Source: Muscardinus avellanarius
Lineage: Eukaryota > Chordata > Mammalia > Rodentia > Gliridae
Length of the DNA stretch: 64,000 bases
Assembly: GCA_963383645.1 (NCBI GenBank)
Contig: OY726565.1
Coordinates: 26,018,966 to 26,082,965 of the forward strand
Direction: 5' to 3'
A program made the translations under genes and the position numbers. Positions 43,670 through 54,642 of the stretch are shown here, piece after piece. The stretch's first letter is position 1; each line of letters opens with the position of its first letter. Below the pieces are notes generated by a model that saw nothing but the letters and a program-made list of their open reading frames with translations, was not told the DNA's origin and did not search any database.

Positions 43670-43857
43670 TTTATTTTTAATTTACTCTTTTGTGGTACTG
43701 GGGATTGAACCAGGGATGTTCTACCTCTGACCTACTCTTTTTTTTTTTAATTTTGAAACAGGGTTTTAACTAAATTGCTGAGCTGGCCTTAAACCTGCAG
43801 TTCTTCTGGTTCAGCCTCTCATGACTGTGATTACAGGTGTGTTCACTGTGCCTGGCC
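43670..43857 (-). mobile_element. B1-dID SINE, shortened
   Basis: GTGGTACTGGGGATTGAACC with internal deletions, ending CACTGTGCCTGGCC. Confidence 0.83.
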
Positions 43858-43885
43858 AAATATACTTTTAAAAGACTTTCGAAAG

Positions 43886-44081
43886 CCTGGCATGGTGTCA
43901 CATGCTTGTAATCCCAGCATTGGGGAAGCTGAGACAGGAGGATCCCAGTTTGTGGCCAGCCTCAGCTACTTAGACCCTTTGCAACTCAGTGAGATACTGT
44001 TTCAAAATATAAAGAATAAAATAATAGGGCTGGGGGTGTAACTTGGAGGTGAATGCCCCTAGATTCCACCCCTAGTACTGC

Positions 44082-44117
<36 letters not shown>
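43886..44117 (+). mobile_element. B1-dID SINE with long A tail
   Basis: CCTGGCATGGTGTCACATGC; ID half GGTGTAACTTGGAGGTG; about 33 A (44084-44117). Confidence 0.92.
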
Positions 44118-44119
<2 letters not shown>

Positions 44120-44325
44120 CTTTCAAAGGGTCTTACAATACAGCTTAAAGAGAGTGCACCTGTGACAGGTGGTGCTGCTGGGTGTGGTGGTGTATAATAA
44201 GAGGTTCTATTCTATGTATATTGATGCTTTCTTCATTGTCTTAATGAGTTTCATCAAGCTTTTCATGTATCTTAAAACTATTTCATAGTTAGCTCAATTT
44301 CCTTTCTTTTAAAAAATGCTGCTGG

Positions 44326-44547
44326 GTGTGTTGGTGCACACTTATAATCCCAGCATATGGGAGGCTGAGACTGGAGGATTGTGGTTCTCGGACAGCCTCA
44401 GCAACTTTGTGAGGCCCTTTGCAACTTCAGTGAGACCCTGTTTCAAAATAAAGAATAAAAAATAGGGCTGGGGGTGTAGTCAGAGGTAGAATGACCCTGG
44501 GTTCCATCCCCAGTACTGCAAAAAAAAAAAAAAAAAAAAAAAAAAAA
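44326..44547 (+). mobile_element. B1-dID SINE with long A tail
   Basis: GCTGGGTGTGTTGGTGCACAC; ID half GGTGTAGTCAGAGGTAG; about 28 A. Confidence 0.92.
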
Positions 44548-45315
44548 GCCTTCCCCCACTGATTATTGAGAACATGTGACAAAATTAAAGCCCGAGGTTT
44601 GAGACTGCCCTGTTTCGTTGCCTTATAATAGCTGGCAGAGGTATGTCAACTTAGTTGACATTTTCCTACTGAGTCACCAATTTGTGTTTTCTGTAATGAC
44701 AGGAAGGAGGGAGAAAAGGAAGGCATAGGTGTCAGTTTCCTGCTCTTGATCCTACAGTTACCAAATATGTTGAGCAATTGGAGAAGAACAGGCAGATGGA
44801 GCTTACTTCTTCCCTGGTCACATTTGTGACTCTGTGGGAGTTTTAAAGCAGCTCTGATGGTTATTAGTTGGTGGCAGTATGGGACAATGAGGACTGAGGG
44901 AGCCCTTTGGCAACTTAAAATTTAGTTTTCAGAATCTAAAGAGTCACCCACAGGTAATATCAGCTTTGATTATGAGATCTGTATAAACTGGCATGAGAAT
45001 GAATCTCTGGCCCAGTATGTTTTGAAGTAGTCTGAAGCTGAGTTTTTAAGTCCTAGAGATAACTTTGTTCAGACTGTCTGATATGTTAAGTTCCTTGCTC
45101 AGATCAAGTACTCATTTTTTCATACTTTAGATTTTGACTTGGTTGTTAAGTTTTATACTTGGTTATGGGACAAAAGCATTTGTAAGACCTAAAGGAATTT
45201 GTTTGATGGGGGCAGTATATTTGCAAATGAATAGTTCTAAAACAATGTGTTAAGTGCTATAATAGTGATTGTAAGAAGTACCTCTGGCTCTGTTCCCCTG
45301 CATATTACTTTTGCC

Positions 45316-45317
<2 letters not shown>

Positions 45318-45361
<44 letters not shown>
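45318..45361. repeat. (TG)n microsatellite
   Basis: About 21 TG units adjoining the 3' end of a minus-strand SINE. Confidence 0.96.
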
Positions 45362-45364
<3 letters not shown>

Positions 45365-45543
45365 ACTGGGGGTATTGAACCCATTGCAGTCTCCCTCTAA
45401 GCTAGCCCCCCAACACCCTCCCTCCATTTTATTTTGAAACAGGGTTGCAATAAACTACCATGCATGCTAGCCCAAATCTGTGATCCCCTTTTCTCAGCCT
45501 CACATACTGGGATTACAGATATGTGCTACTTCACCCTGCCCAT
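45362..45543 (-). mobile_element. B1-dID SINE, old
   Basis: TTACTGGGGGTATTGAACCC; degraded B1 complement. Confidence 0.8.
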
Positions 45544-45917
45544 TGGTTGTCTTTATAGTTTTTAGAAGCTTTAAAGCTTCCTCAAAGTCTTTGCACATGC
45601 TGTTCCTCTCTTACTTTTTTTTTTGGTCAGATCAAATATTTTACTTGTCTTTAGGTTTTGCTTAAATGTCTTTTCAAGTCAACTAATTTGCTTGACTTCT
45701 CTCACATTACTTTAGACTTCCATTTACATATGTGAGACATCATACTGAATCTTTTATTGTACTTAAAAATTATTGTGGTAGTTACTGGATACTTCATATT
45801 TCTGCTGGATAATAGCTGGAAAAAGAAGAGATCTTGTTGATCTTGCTTAGGGTACTTCTCTCAGCTCTCAGCACAGTGTGTGATTTGTGGTTGGTAAATA
45901 TAACTCAGCAAATATCT

Positions 45918-46117
45918 TTTTTTTTTTTTGTCAAGTAGGGGGAGTGGGGCTTGAACCCAAGGGTTATTCTACCTCCAGGCTATAACCCTAGCCCTTTTTT
46001 AATTTTTTATTTTGAAACAGGATCTTGCTAAATTGCTGAGGATGGCCTTGAACTTGGTATCCTCCTGTCTCATCCTTTCAAGTATTGGGATTTTAGGTGT
46101 GGGCCACCATGCCCTGC
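45918..46117 (-). mobile_element. B1-dID SINE, old
   Basis: Poly-T, GGGGCTTGAACCC; flanked by CAGCAAATATCTTTT / CATCAGATATCTTTT (45906 and 46117). Confidence 0.88.
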
Positions 46118-46133
46118 ATCAGATATCTTTTGA

Positions 46134-46332
46134 TTTAATTTTTTTTTTTTTTGGTGGTACTGGAGATGGAACCCAGGGGCCTTCTACCTCTGGGCTACAC
46201 TCTCAGATCTATTTTATATTTTATTTGGAAACAGGGTCTCAGGCCAGCTGAGGCTGGCTTCGAACCTGCATGAACCTCCTGTCTCAGCCTCCCAAGCGCG
46301 GGGATTACAAGCGTGCGCCACCACGCCCGGCT
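46134..46332 (-). mobile_element. B1-dID SINE, CpG-rich
   Basis: Perfect 16-bp direct repeats ATCAGATATCTTTTGA at 46118 and 46333, reusing the right-hand duplication of the previous SINE. GGAGATGGAACCCAGGGGCC; AAGCGCGGGGATTACAAGCG. Confidence 0.95.
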
Positions 46333-46424
46333 ATCAGATATCTTTTGAATGAGTGAAATATGTGAGCATAGAGTCATGGCAGGCAGCAGGGTGTGTCAAA
46401 GAGAATGCTGTGGCACATGGCACC

Positions 46425-46573
46425 GCTGGGTGTGGTGATATATTATCTGTTATGCTCCTAGTTGGGAGGCCAGTCCTGGGTGATTTAGCAAGACCCTGTT
46501 CAAATTAAAAAAAGAGCTTGGAGCTATAGCTCCGAGGTAGAGAGTGCTTGAGTTCAATCTCCTGTATCATAAA
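46425..46573 (+). mobile_element. B1-dID SINE, deleted
   Basis: Short B1 part (CTGGGTGTGGTGATATATT) and ID half (GCTATAGCTCCGAGGTAG). Confidence 0.75.
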
Positions 46574-46647
46574 AGGATGATAGAGAAGGAATTGAAGTAT
46601 ACTGCTGTGCCCACACAGGGTACAGGTATATAAAAAGTAAAAGTAAA

Positions 46648-46883
46648 AGCTGGGCATGTTGGCACATGCTGTAATCCTAGTACTTGGAAGGCTGAGACAG
46701 GAGGATCACAGGTTCTTGGCCAGGCTTCAGCTACTTAGGCCCTCTGCAACTTAGTGAGACCCTATTTCAAAAAGAAGAATAAAAAATAGGGCTAGGGGTG
46801 TAGCTTGGAGGTAGAATGTCCCTGGGTTCAGTTCCCAGTATGGCACAAACAAAGACAAGCAACAACAACAACAACAACAACAA
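46648..46883 (+). mobile_element. B1-dID SINE with (AAC)n tail
   Basis: GCTGGGCATGTTGGCACATGC; ID half GGTGTAGCTTGGAGGTAG; (AAC)7 near 46860. Confidence 0.9.
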
Positions 46884-46889
46884 AACAGT

Positions 46890-47540
46890 AATAGACATTT
46901 ACATATGGCTTTTTTTTGGTAAGGTGTCTTTAAATATGAGTAGATTTGTAGTGGCAAGTCTGAGAAAGAATTGGGGTGGTAAGAGATTGCAGGCAAGTCA
47001 CCAAATGAGGAGGCATTTAACAGTAGTCCAAGGAAGAGGGTCAGGGGATTTAAACTCAAGGCATCAGTTAAGATATAGAGCAGGAAACAGATCCAGTAGC
47101 TATTTTTAGCTGAAAAGGGTTTAAGGAATTAGGTACTTAGAAATCATTGGAAGAGCTGAAGGAGGAAAAGGCAGGGAGCCATTCACTACTGGACTTCTGC
47201 TTTCAAGGTCACATGTGCTACCTTTGTTTCCTTTGCTCTATTATCATGGCCACTTCTCACCTACAAAATTGGTGAGTTCATAAGAGAAGGATTGATATTG
47301 CTGCATCTACTCGATATCCTCTTAGATATTTTTGTTAGCTGATCCTACTGCAAGAATATAGCCTATGCTATGATGTGCATTCCATGTGCAAATAATTGAC
47401 AGAACCTAATTTATTCTAACACCTTGCCTTTCAGGAAGTCTTTTAGCTTTATGACCTCTTAAAAAAGTAGAAATGTGCAGAGCCTATTTGTTCCAGAGTG
47501 TCAGTCCTAGAGTCTACAACAGGCAATGAGAATGGAAAAC
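46890..47540. other. Intronic, unassigned
   Basis: No clear repeat or exon. No splice-site pair framing an ArfGAP-like sequence was seen. Confidence 0.35.
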
Positions 47541-47559
47541 ATTTTTTATCTTGGTTTTG

Positions 47560-47788
47560 TTTTTGTTGTTGTTGTTGTTGTGTGTGTGTGGTACTGGGGA
47601 TGGAACCCAGGGGCATTCTACCTCTGAGCTACACCCTGTCAGCCTCCCCTGCCTGCCTTTTTTCAAAAATTGGAAAGAGGGTCTTACCAAGTTGCTGAGA
47701 GTTGTTGAGGCAGGTTTGAACCTGTAATCCTCCTATCTCAGCCTCCCAAGTACTGGGATTACAGACATTTGCCACCATGCCTGCCTAG
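47560..47788 (-). mobile_element. B1-dID SINE with (TTG)n(TG)n head
   Basis: GTTGTTGTTGTTGTGTGTGTG, then GGTACTGGGGATGGAACCC; B1 complement ending CACCATGCCTGCC. Confidence 0.9.
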
Positions 47789-48017
47789 GGATCACTTTCT
47801 TAAGGTCCCACCACTTCTCATTACTCTGTGGACCAGGTTTGTAACATGAACCCTTACAGGACAGATCACATTTAAACCATAGCCTAGCACTATAAAATCA
47901 AGATCTAGGTGAGATTCTGTTGTGTGCTAAAAAATTTGGTCCACAAACTAGTTTGAGATCTCAATAGACATGAAATAGTTATCGGTTAACTGCACATCTG
48001 TGGTAGACTGATAGATT

Positions 48018-48200
48018 TTTTTTCTCCAATATTGGGGATTGAACCCAGAGGCATTCTACTTCCAAGCTATACCCATAGCCCTATTTTTATTTATTTTGAA
48101 GCAGGGTCTCACTAACTTGCAAAGGGCCTCACTAAGTAGCTGAGGCTGGCTGAGAACCTGCGACCCTCCTGTCTTAGCCTCCCAAATCCTGGGATTACAG
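48018..48200 (-). mobile_element. B1-dID SINE, B1 end missing
   Basis: CCAATATTGGGGATTGAACCC to GGGATTACAGGTGT, stopping before the last B1 bases. Confidence 0.85.
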
Positions 48201-48265
48201 GTGTATTTAGAGGTGGGATAGCTCCGGTGTGACCTGGATACAGTTGACAAAATAGCATTTTTTAT

Positions 48266-48267
<2 letters not shown>

Positions 48268-48307
<40 letters not shown>
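48268..48307. repeat. (CG)n(CA)n microsatellite
   Basis: ACACGCGCGC followed by about 17 CA units. Confidence 0.95.
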
Positions 48308-48309
<2 letters not shown>

Positions 48310-48402
48310 TTCATCTTTCAGGGGATATTGTGAGTACTTTACATAAATGAACTTATTTAAATCTCAGAAAATTTTTGAGGTAGGTGGTACTAATATCCTA
48401 TT

Positions 48403-48625
48403 TGTTTTTTTTTTTTTTTTGTGGTCCTGGGGGTGGAACCCAGAGGCATTCTACCTCTGAGGTACACCCCCAACCCTATTTTTCATTTTTTATTTTTTAT
48501 TTTAAAACAGAGTCTCACTGAGTTGCAAAGGGCCTCACTAACTAGCTGATGCTGGCGTGAACCAGGATCCTCCTGTCTCAGCCTCCTGAATGCTGGGATT
48601 ACAAGTGTGTGTCACCATGCCCAGT
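48403..48625 (-). mobile_element. B1-dID SINE
   Basis: T17, GGTCCTGGGGGTGGAACCC; B1 complement ending CACCATGCCCAG. Confidence 0.9.
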
Positions 48626-48705
48626 TTATCCTATTTTATTGATAAGGAAACAGGAACAGAGAGCTTAAGTTACTCTTCCAGTGTTATCCAGCCAGGAAGT
48701 GGTAG
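48626..48705 (+). mobile_element. MIR SINE core
   Basis: ATTGATAAGGAAACAGGAAC, AGCTTAAGTTACTCTTCCAG and CCAGGAAGTGGTAGAAC fit the MIR core. Confidence 0.65.
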
Positions 48706-49037
48706 AACAGGAATTTTTTTAAAATTAAAAAAATGTTTGGGTAACTACTGTATATCAGTCCTTTTTCCTATCTGCTTAGGATTTTAGTAGGGAACAAACA
48801 GATGGATAAGGGCTATACTCTAACAGATTTACCAAATCTATTGTTGTGCAATGAGTTGGTTCTTGGCTGGCATCTGGAACTTGGTTTTGGGAATGGTTTC
48901 TTTACCTTAAGTAATAAGGATCTCTCATTGTGCCTAACCTGTTTGTGAAAATAATGTATTTATTACTGAATGACAGCTTTTTTTTTTTTTTTTTTTAACT
49001 GGGAGTCTTGAATTTGCATTGTCCCAGGCAGGCTGCA

Positions 49038-49069
<32 letters not shown>

Positions 49070-49252
49070 GGTATTGGGAATTGAACCTGGGGGTATTCTA
49101 TCTTTGAGCTACACTCCCAGTCCTATTTTTAAGTTTTTGTTTCAAAACGGAGCCTTACTAGGTTCCTGAGAGACTAAAAGTAAGTTGCCTGTGACCCTCT
49201 TGTCTCAGCCTCCTAAGTTCTGGGATTACAGGCATGTGTACTGTGTCTGGCA
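49038..49252 (-). mobile_element. B1-dID SINE with T28 head
   Basis: Long poly-T, GTATTGGGAATTGAACCTGG; B1 complement ending TGTGTCTGGC. Confidence 0.88.
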
Positions 49253-49399
49253 GGGGTGTATACTTGACCAGCCAGCCAATCACACTTTAAACACTGAGTC
49301 TCTACTGCTCTTCCTTGGTTGGCAGTACTTCACATGTGTTGCACAACTTACTCCTGGTAGAATTAAATGTGTCCATTGTAGTCCTATTGGAAGGGAACA

Positions 49400-49640
49400 C
49401 TTGAATGCTTGCTCCTGATTACCCCTGGTAATCAATTCATATGCCTTCTCCCTTTGTTGATTGTGCTTGGCATCTTTTTGCTATACTAAATCATAACCAT
49501 GTATACAATTATACATTCAAGCTTTTGAATCCTCTTAGTAAATTGCTGAACCTGAGAGTATTCTTGGGGACTTCTCAAGATAATGGAAGTGCATATTTTC
49601 TGCTAGTGCATTGTCCAGGACATGTTGAAGTCTCAGCATA
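49400..49640 (+). mobile_element. Ancient LTR-like fragment
   Basis: GCTATACTAAATCATAACCATG followed by TAAATTGCTGAACCTGAG and GGGGACTTC resembles an old ERVL-type LTR end. Weak. Confidence 0.3.
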
Positions 49641-49917
49641 TCTCAGCTGGCTATAGAACCTACTGTACTAGTGAGGGTATAGCCCAGAGGAGCAGGTTTA
49701 AGCATTAGAGGCCCTTGCTGCTTTGTTGAGATGAAATAGGGGTGGAAATACGAACTACAAAGTCAGGATTTGGACTCGGGATTCTAGCCCTAGAGTCTGT
49801 GCTGTAAGCCATATATTTGATGGAGTGGTAAATAAGACATATTTTTGTTAAAAGTTTGTGCTTATAAAATTATTTTTGGGAAGAATAGCATCTTCATGCT
49901 AATTGAAAGTCAGTCAG

Positions 49918-49964
49918 TTTCCCAAGTACTGGGATTAAAGGTGTATACAGCCACATCCAGCTGA
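49918..49964 (-). mobile_element. B1 terminal fragment
   Basis: TCCCAAGTACTGGGATTAAAGG, the last part of a B1 half only. Confidence 0.6.
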
Positions 49965-49969
49965 AATAT

Positions 49970-51680
49970 TTCTTAGATTATCCCCAAATGTGTTCAGATG
50001 TGGAAGATGTCTTATTTTATCTCTTTGCTTTTAACAGAACCACCATATTTTCAAAATGCCAATTTAAACAAATTGGAATTTTTATCTGACCATTAAACTT
50101 TATAAATTGAGTCTATAGACAATTGCTTGAATGTTTGGTTTTTGTCTTCTGTATAGCTTCTTCATTTTCTATTTTTGTGGTTATGTCGTTAGGTCTGATG
50201 CTGGTAATTTACCTGGGCTTTTTAAACCATAGAGACAGTATGATTTGAAATAGAATTGTAAGAGCCCTAGCCTGGTTTAGGTTGGTAAAGCTAGGCTTGA
50301 GTTGAAGCTTTGCCCTTGACTTGCTCAGTAACAAGTTGTCTTTCTCTGTAATGGTCTGTGTTCTTTCTTGAACCCTATACCATGTGTTATATCTGTGTTA
50401 GTATCTACTATTATTATTAACCTAAAAATTCTGTTATAAAGGGTTTATATTTTGAGGTTTTATTGAAATCTTGGTTGTGATCAACCTTTATACTTTTTAA
50501 AGCTTTACATTGATGACTTAGGTATTGCTGAGCAAATTTATCTATATTATCATTAAATTACCTCAAGCCATATATAATTCACAAAAATATTCCTCATAAG
50601 TGAAGGAATCATTTTGTTTGAAACTTTTTTCTCTCTAATGCTTTCTTGGATTAAATCAAATAAATCCTCACTTTTAGTTGGCTAATAAAGGCTCTTTTAT
50701 TCATCATTTTAGAGAAAAGACCTATAGATGTATTTTTCAGTCACCCAGGTACATTTATCAATTCCATTGTTTTCTATATATGGTATTAGGTAGAGCTATT
50801 AATCAGCTTTTCTCATGGCTGGGACCCAAATACCCAACAAGAACAACTTAGATTTAAGTGGGCACACTGTTTCAAAGGTTCAGTCTATAACTGGCTTGCT
50901 CCAAGGAGGAAACTGTGGAAGCAAGTCATGGCAGAGGGACACCACTCTCATACCAGGGCGGCTGGAAGCAGAGAGAGCAGGAGGAGACTAGTCTCCAAAG
51001 GCATGTTTCCAATGGCCTACCCCTTCCAGCCTTGCACTACCTCTGAACCTTGCTGCACTGGTGATGTGCTTTGAGCATAGGAGTTTTGGTGGGAGCAGGG
51101 GGCACTCCAGGTCTAAAGTATAACAGCTCTCTTTAACTCTGAGTGGCTTTTAGCTACAGAACCAGGTAGAAATGATATGTTAAATTACTTTATTTAAACC
51201 TTGGGTGAAGTTGTTGGAAACATGTTAATTTTATGTTCACATTTTTGAGTGTAAATTGTGAGGACTTTAAGGATCCAAAGGGAAGAGAATTATAAGCTTT
51301 ATAGTAATATTCCACACCGTTTTCCTCTATTCCCTTAACCAGTTTTGGGTCTACATTTTACAGGAGATCCATGTGATTATTTTAGGAGTGATTGATGTTA
51401 AACCCTCAGATGTCTGTCATTGATCTTTTGTAAAGAGCACATTTCAAGGACCATTGATCAGCTCAACCTAAAACTTAAAAAGAAAATAAGAGAATTCTGT
51501 GGGAAATCATACTTAGAATAAGTTTGTCTTCCAATATAAAAATTCATAAAATTATTATTTAGTCTAGATATTACTTATTTTATGCACTTTTTCTAAAAGT
51601 TGCTTTTGGTGTAGAGTTATGGTGGCACATAGTGCCAAAAAACTAGCAGGAGTGTTTTTATTAAAGTGAAGTGTTCACCA
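49970..51680. other. SINE-free intronic stretch
   Basis: About 1.7 kb without a SINE. The part at 50850-51110 (GTTTCAAAGGTTCAGTC, CAAGTCATGGCAGAGGGAC) reads like an old dispersed repeat; the rest is unassigned AT-rich DNA. Confidence 0.35.
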
Positions 51681-51698
51681 CTAGTATATTCATTTTCT

Positions 51699-51901
51699 TT
51701 TTTTTTTTTTTTTTTTTTTGGTGGTACTGGGGTTCCTGGAAGCCCTTCTACCTCCGGGCTACACTCCCAGACCTATTTTTACATTTTTATTTGGAAACAG
51801 GGTCTCCTAAGCCAGCGCGCGGGGCTAGCTTCGAACCTGCGCGATCCTCCTGTTTCTGCCTCCCAAGCGCGGGGATTACAAGCGTGCGCCACCACGCCCG
51901 G
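51699..51901 (-). mobile_element. B1-dID SINE, young subfamily, full length
   Basis: T21 head, GGGGTTCCTGGAAGCCC, AAGCGCGGGGATTACAAGCG, CACGCCCGG. Perfect 18-bp direct repeats CTAGTATATTCATTTTCT at 51681 and 51902. Confidence 0.97.
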
Positions 51902-52365
51902 CTAGTATATTCATTTTCTATTGCCATAAAATTCCCCATAGACTTAGTAGCTTAAAACAGTACAAATTGTATCATCTCATAGTTCTGAAGATCTGGGTCC
52001 ATAATGAATCCTGCTGAGCTAAAAGCAGTGTGTTGACAGGCCTGTGTCCCTTCTGGAGGCTAGGCTGTATGGTAGAATCTGTTTTCTCACCTCTTCCACC
52101 TTGTAGAAGCCACTTGCATTTCTTTGCTCATGGCTCTTTCCAGTATCTTCAGAGCAGCAGTGTGTTGTCTTCAGTTGCCTCCTCTCCTGTCTTTCATCTT
52201 TAAATCTTTTCTGGCACTTTAAGGGCCCCGTAGTTACATTGTGTGTACCAGGATTATCTGGGATGCTATTGCTATCTTAGTGTCCTTAATTTATTCACAC
52301 TGATTACAGAGATTAGAACATGTACATCTTTGTGGGAGATTATTCTGCCTACCACTAGTGGATTT
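51902..52365 (+). mobile_element. Ancient dispersed repeat
   Basis: TTCTATTGCCATAAAATTCCCC, ACTTAGTAGCTTAAAACAG, GGCCTGTGTCCCTTCTGGAGG, CCACTTGCATTTCTTTGCTC: an old eutherian repeat, class not assigned. The young SINE landed at its 5' edge. Confidence 0.55.
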
Positions 52366-52389
52366 GTGATAAAAATTGTGTATTGAGCT

Positions 52390-52574
52390 GGTCATGGTGA
52401 CGCATGCTTGGGAGGCAGAGACAGGAGGATAGCGCAGGTTCAAAGCCAGCCTCGCTGGCTTAAGAGACCTTGTTTCCAAATAAAAAATATAAAATAGGTC
52501 TGGGAGTGTAGCCTGGAGGTAGAAGGGTTCCATCCCCAGTACCACCAAAAAAAAAAAAAAAAAAAAAAAAAAAA
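52390..52574 (+). mobile_element. B1-dID SINE, young, internally shortened
   Basis: B1 lacks the GTAATCCCCGCG part. Perfect direct repeats TGTATTGAGCT at 52379 and 52575; about 30 A tail. Confidence 0.94.
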
Positions 52575-52741
52575 TGTATTGAGCTTAGAGTTTTATTTCT
52601 TGAGATGTATCTCACTATGTTGCTTAGACTGGCTTTGAGTTTGTAATACTGTCTCAGTAGCTAGGATTATATACAAGTACCACTGGGTACAGGTTTTGAA
52701 CTTAAGGTTTTTTTTTTTTTTAAATAAAAGGTTATTTATTG

Positions 52742-52947
52742 TTTTTTTTTTTTTTTTGTAGCGCTGAGAATTGAACCCAGGGACATTCTATCTTTGAGCT
52801 ATACCCCCAGCCCAATTTTTTATTCTTTATTTTGAAACAGGGTGTCACTAAGTTGCAAATGGCCTCACCAAGTAACTGAGGGTGGCTTCGAACTTGTCTC
52901 AGCCTCCCAAATACTGGGATTATAAGTGTACACCACCATGCCTGGCG
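52742..52947 (-). mobile_element. B1-dID SINE
   Basis: T16, GTAGCGCTGAGAATTGAACCC; B1 complement ending CACCATGCCTGGC. Confidence 0.9.
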
Positions 52948-53231
52948 TAAAAGGTTATTCTTTAGATGTAGTTAAGATGGCATAGCATAGTGATGAGTAC
53001 AGTATAAGTTACCCATTCTCCCAGAAACTATTCTAAAAAATATATGCATGCAAGAGTCATTTAGCAATCTCTTTGTAATGTTTCATTTATGTAGAAAATC
53101 CTAAAGCTTTATTAAAAATACTTTAAGAACTAGTAATTGAGCTTATCAAGGTTATAGGAATCAAGGCGAATATAGAAAAATTAACTTTCTATATACTCAA
53201 AACAAATAATTAGAAGTTGACATAAAAATTG

Positions 53232-53280
<49 letters not shown>

Positions 53281-53296
53281 CGCGCGTGTGTGTATG
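53232..53296. repeat. (GT)n(GC)n(GT)n alternating tract
   Basis: 65 bases of uninterrupted purine-pyrimidine alternation, with a block of seven CG steps at 53273-53286. Confidence 0.96.
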
Positions 53297-53492
53297 GCAC
53301 TGGGGATTGAACCCAGAAGCATTCTACCTCTGAGCTATGTCTGCAGCTCGACTTTATTTCTTACTTGGAAATAGGGTCTCACTAAGTTGCAGAGGGCCTC
53401 ATTAAAATTCTGAGGCTGGCTTTGAACCTGGGAGCCTCCTGTCTCAGTCTCTCAAGTACTGGAATTACAAGCATGCACCACTATGCCTGGCA
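53297..53492 (-). mobile_element. B1-dID SINE
   Basis: GGCACTGGGGATTGAACCC after the GT tract; B1 complement ending CACTATGCCTGGC. Flanked by AAAAATT / AAAAATT. Confidence 0.88.
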
Positions 53493-53939
53493 AAAATTAG
53501 CATTTATAGTAACATAAAATATAAATATTAAGGGTAAGCAGAAAAATAGGTGCAAACAAGAATATACACTGAAAATTACAAAAGATAGCTGAGAAAGAGA
53601 ATCTTAAGAAGCAGGTATAGCATATTCTTAGATTAAAGTACTTAATATTTTAAAATTAAACATTTTAGTTTGCAGTAAATCAATCTTTAGATTTAGTATG
53701 CTCCTAGTCAACATCTTAGAAAGCTTTTGTTTTAGCAAATGACAACCTGAATCTGTAATTTTGAATGGAATGGAAAGGATTTGTCAAGACAACTGTGAAA
53801 AAGAATATTTGAGGTCTTGTAGAAAATGATTTCAGTAATATTATAAAGCTGTGATTATCAGAACAAATACTGGTGTAAAAACTGACATAGATCAATGATA
53901 GTCCAGGAGTAAACTCACACATATGATGATTTGTTTTTA

Positions 53940-54098
53940 ATTTTTTTTGTGGTACTGGTGATTGAACCCAGGGGCATTACCTTTGAGCTATGCCCCCACC
54001 CTTATTTTATTTTGAAAGTCTTCATTTGCTGACCTTAAACCTGCACTATTTCTGTCTCAGACTCTGAAGTACTGGGATTGTACACTACCACACCCAGT
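53940..54098 (-). mobile_element. B1-dID SINE, shortened
   Basis: TTTTTTTTGTGGTACTGGTGATTG; large deletion in the linker and B1 region. Confidence 0.8.
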
Positions 54099-54256
54099 TT
54101 TATACCTGGTTTTATTGTTAAGAAGTTTTCCTGGATTTAAAATGATTTCATTTAATAAACTTTCAGGTATAAATGATTGCTTTATAAGGGTTAACTTTTT
54201 GATGTGATTTTCCTAGAAAGTAAAATGATTAATTCTTTCAAGATATTTGATATAAA

Positions 54257-54462
54257 GCTGGGCATGGTGGTGCACGCTTGTAATCCCAGCACTTGTGAGG
54301 CTGAGGCAAGAGGATTGTGCGGGTTCAAAGCCAGCCTCAGCTACTTAGTGAAGCTCTCAGCAACTTAGTGAGACCCTGTTTCCAAATAAAATATAAAATA
54401 GATCTGAGAGTGTAGCCCGGAGGTAGAAGGCCCCTGGGTTCCATTCCCAGTACACCCCCCCC
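54257..54462 (+). mobile_element. B1-dID SINE
   Basis: GCTGGGCATGGTGGTGCACG. Perfect 14-bp direct repeats ATATTTGATATAAA at 54243 and 54463. Confidence 0.94.
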
Positions 54463-54476
54463 ATATTTGATATAAA

Positions 54477-54642
54477 CTGGGTGTGGTGGACACATTTGTA
54501 ATCTCAATGTTGAGACAGGATTGCATGTTCAAGGTGAGCTGCAGCAACCTAGCCAGACCCTGTTTCAAAACAAAATGGGCTGGATGTGTAGCTTAGAGAT
54601 AGAGTGCCCCTGGGTTTGATCCCTGCTACCACCACCAAAAAA
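54477..54642 (+). mobile_element. B1-dID SINE, older, same target site
   Basis: CTGGGTGTGGTGGACACATTTG; ID half GGATGTGTAGCTTAGAGATAG. Its right repeat AGATATTTGATACAA (54643) is a diverged copy of the left one. Confidence 0.88.

Larger units (their letters stand above)
53090..53935 (+). mobile_element. Ancient L1 ORF2 fragment split by a SINE
   Basis: Sense-strand ORF2-like text, badly decayed: TAGGAATCAAGGCGAATATAG, TATATACTCAAAACAAATAA; after the SINE, ATATACACTGAAAATTACAA, AAAGCTGTGATTATCAGAAC and GACATAGATCAATGATAG follow in ORF2 order. Confidence 0.65.

Noticed and set aside
44570..45310. Possible SMAP1 exon in a SINE-free stretch (acceptor-like TGTAATGACAG near 44692)
   Set aside because: The following sequence does not encode the conserved ArfGAP residues expected after codon 39.
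51671..51955. Frames rich in VPGSPSTSGLHSQTYF or ...RDPPVSASQARGLQACATTPG
   Set aside because: These peptides recur at every minus-strand young B1-dID and are SINE translations, not a gene family.
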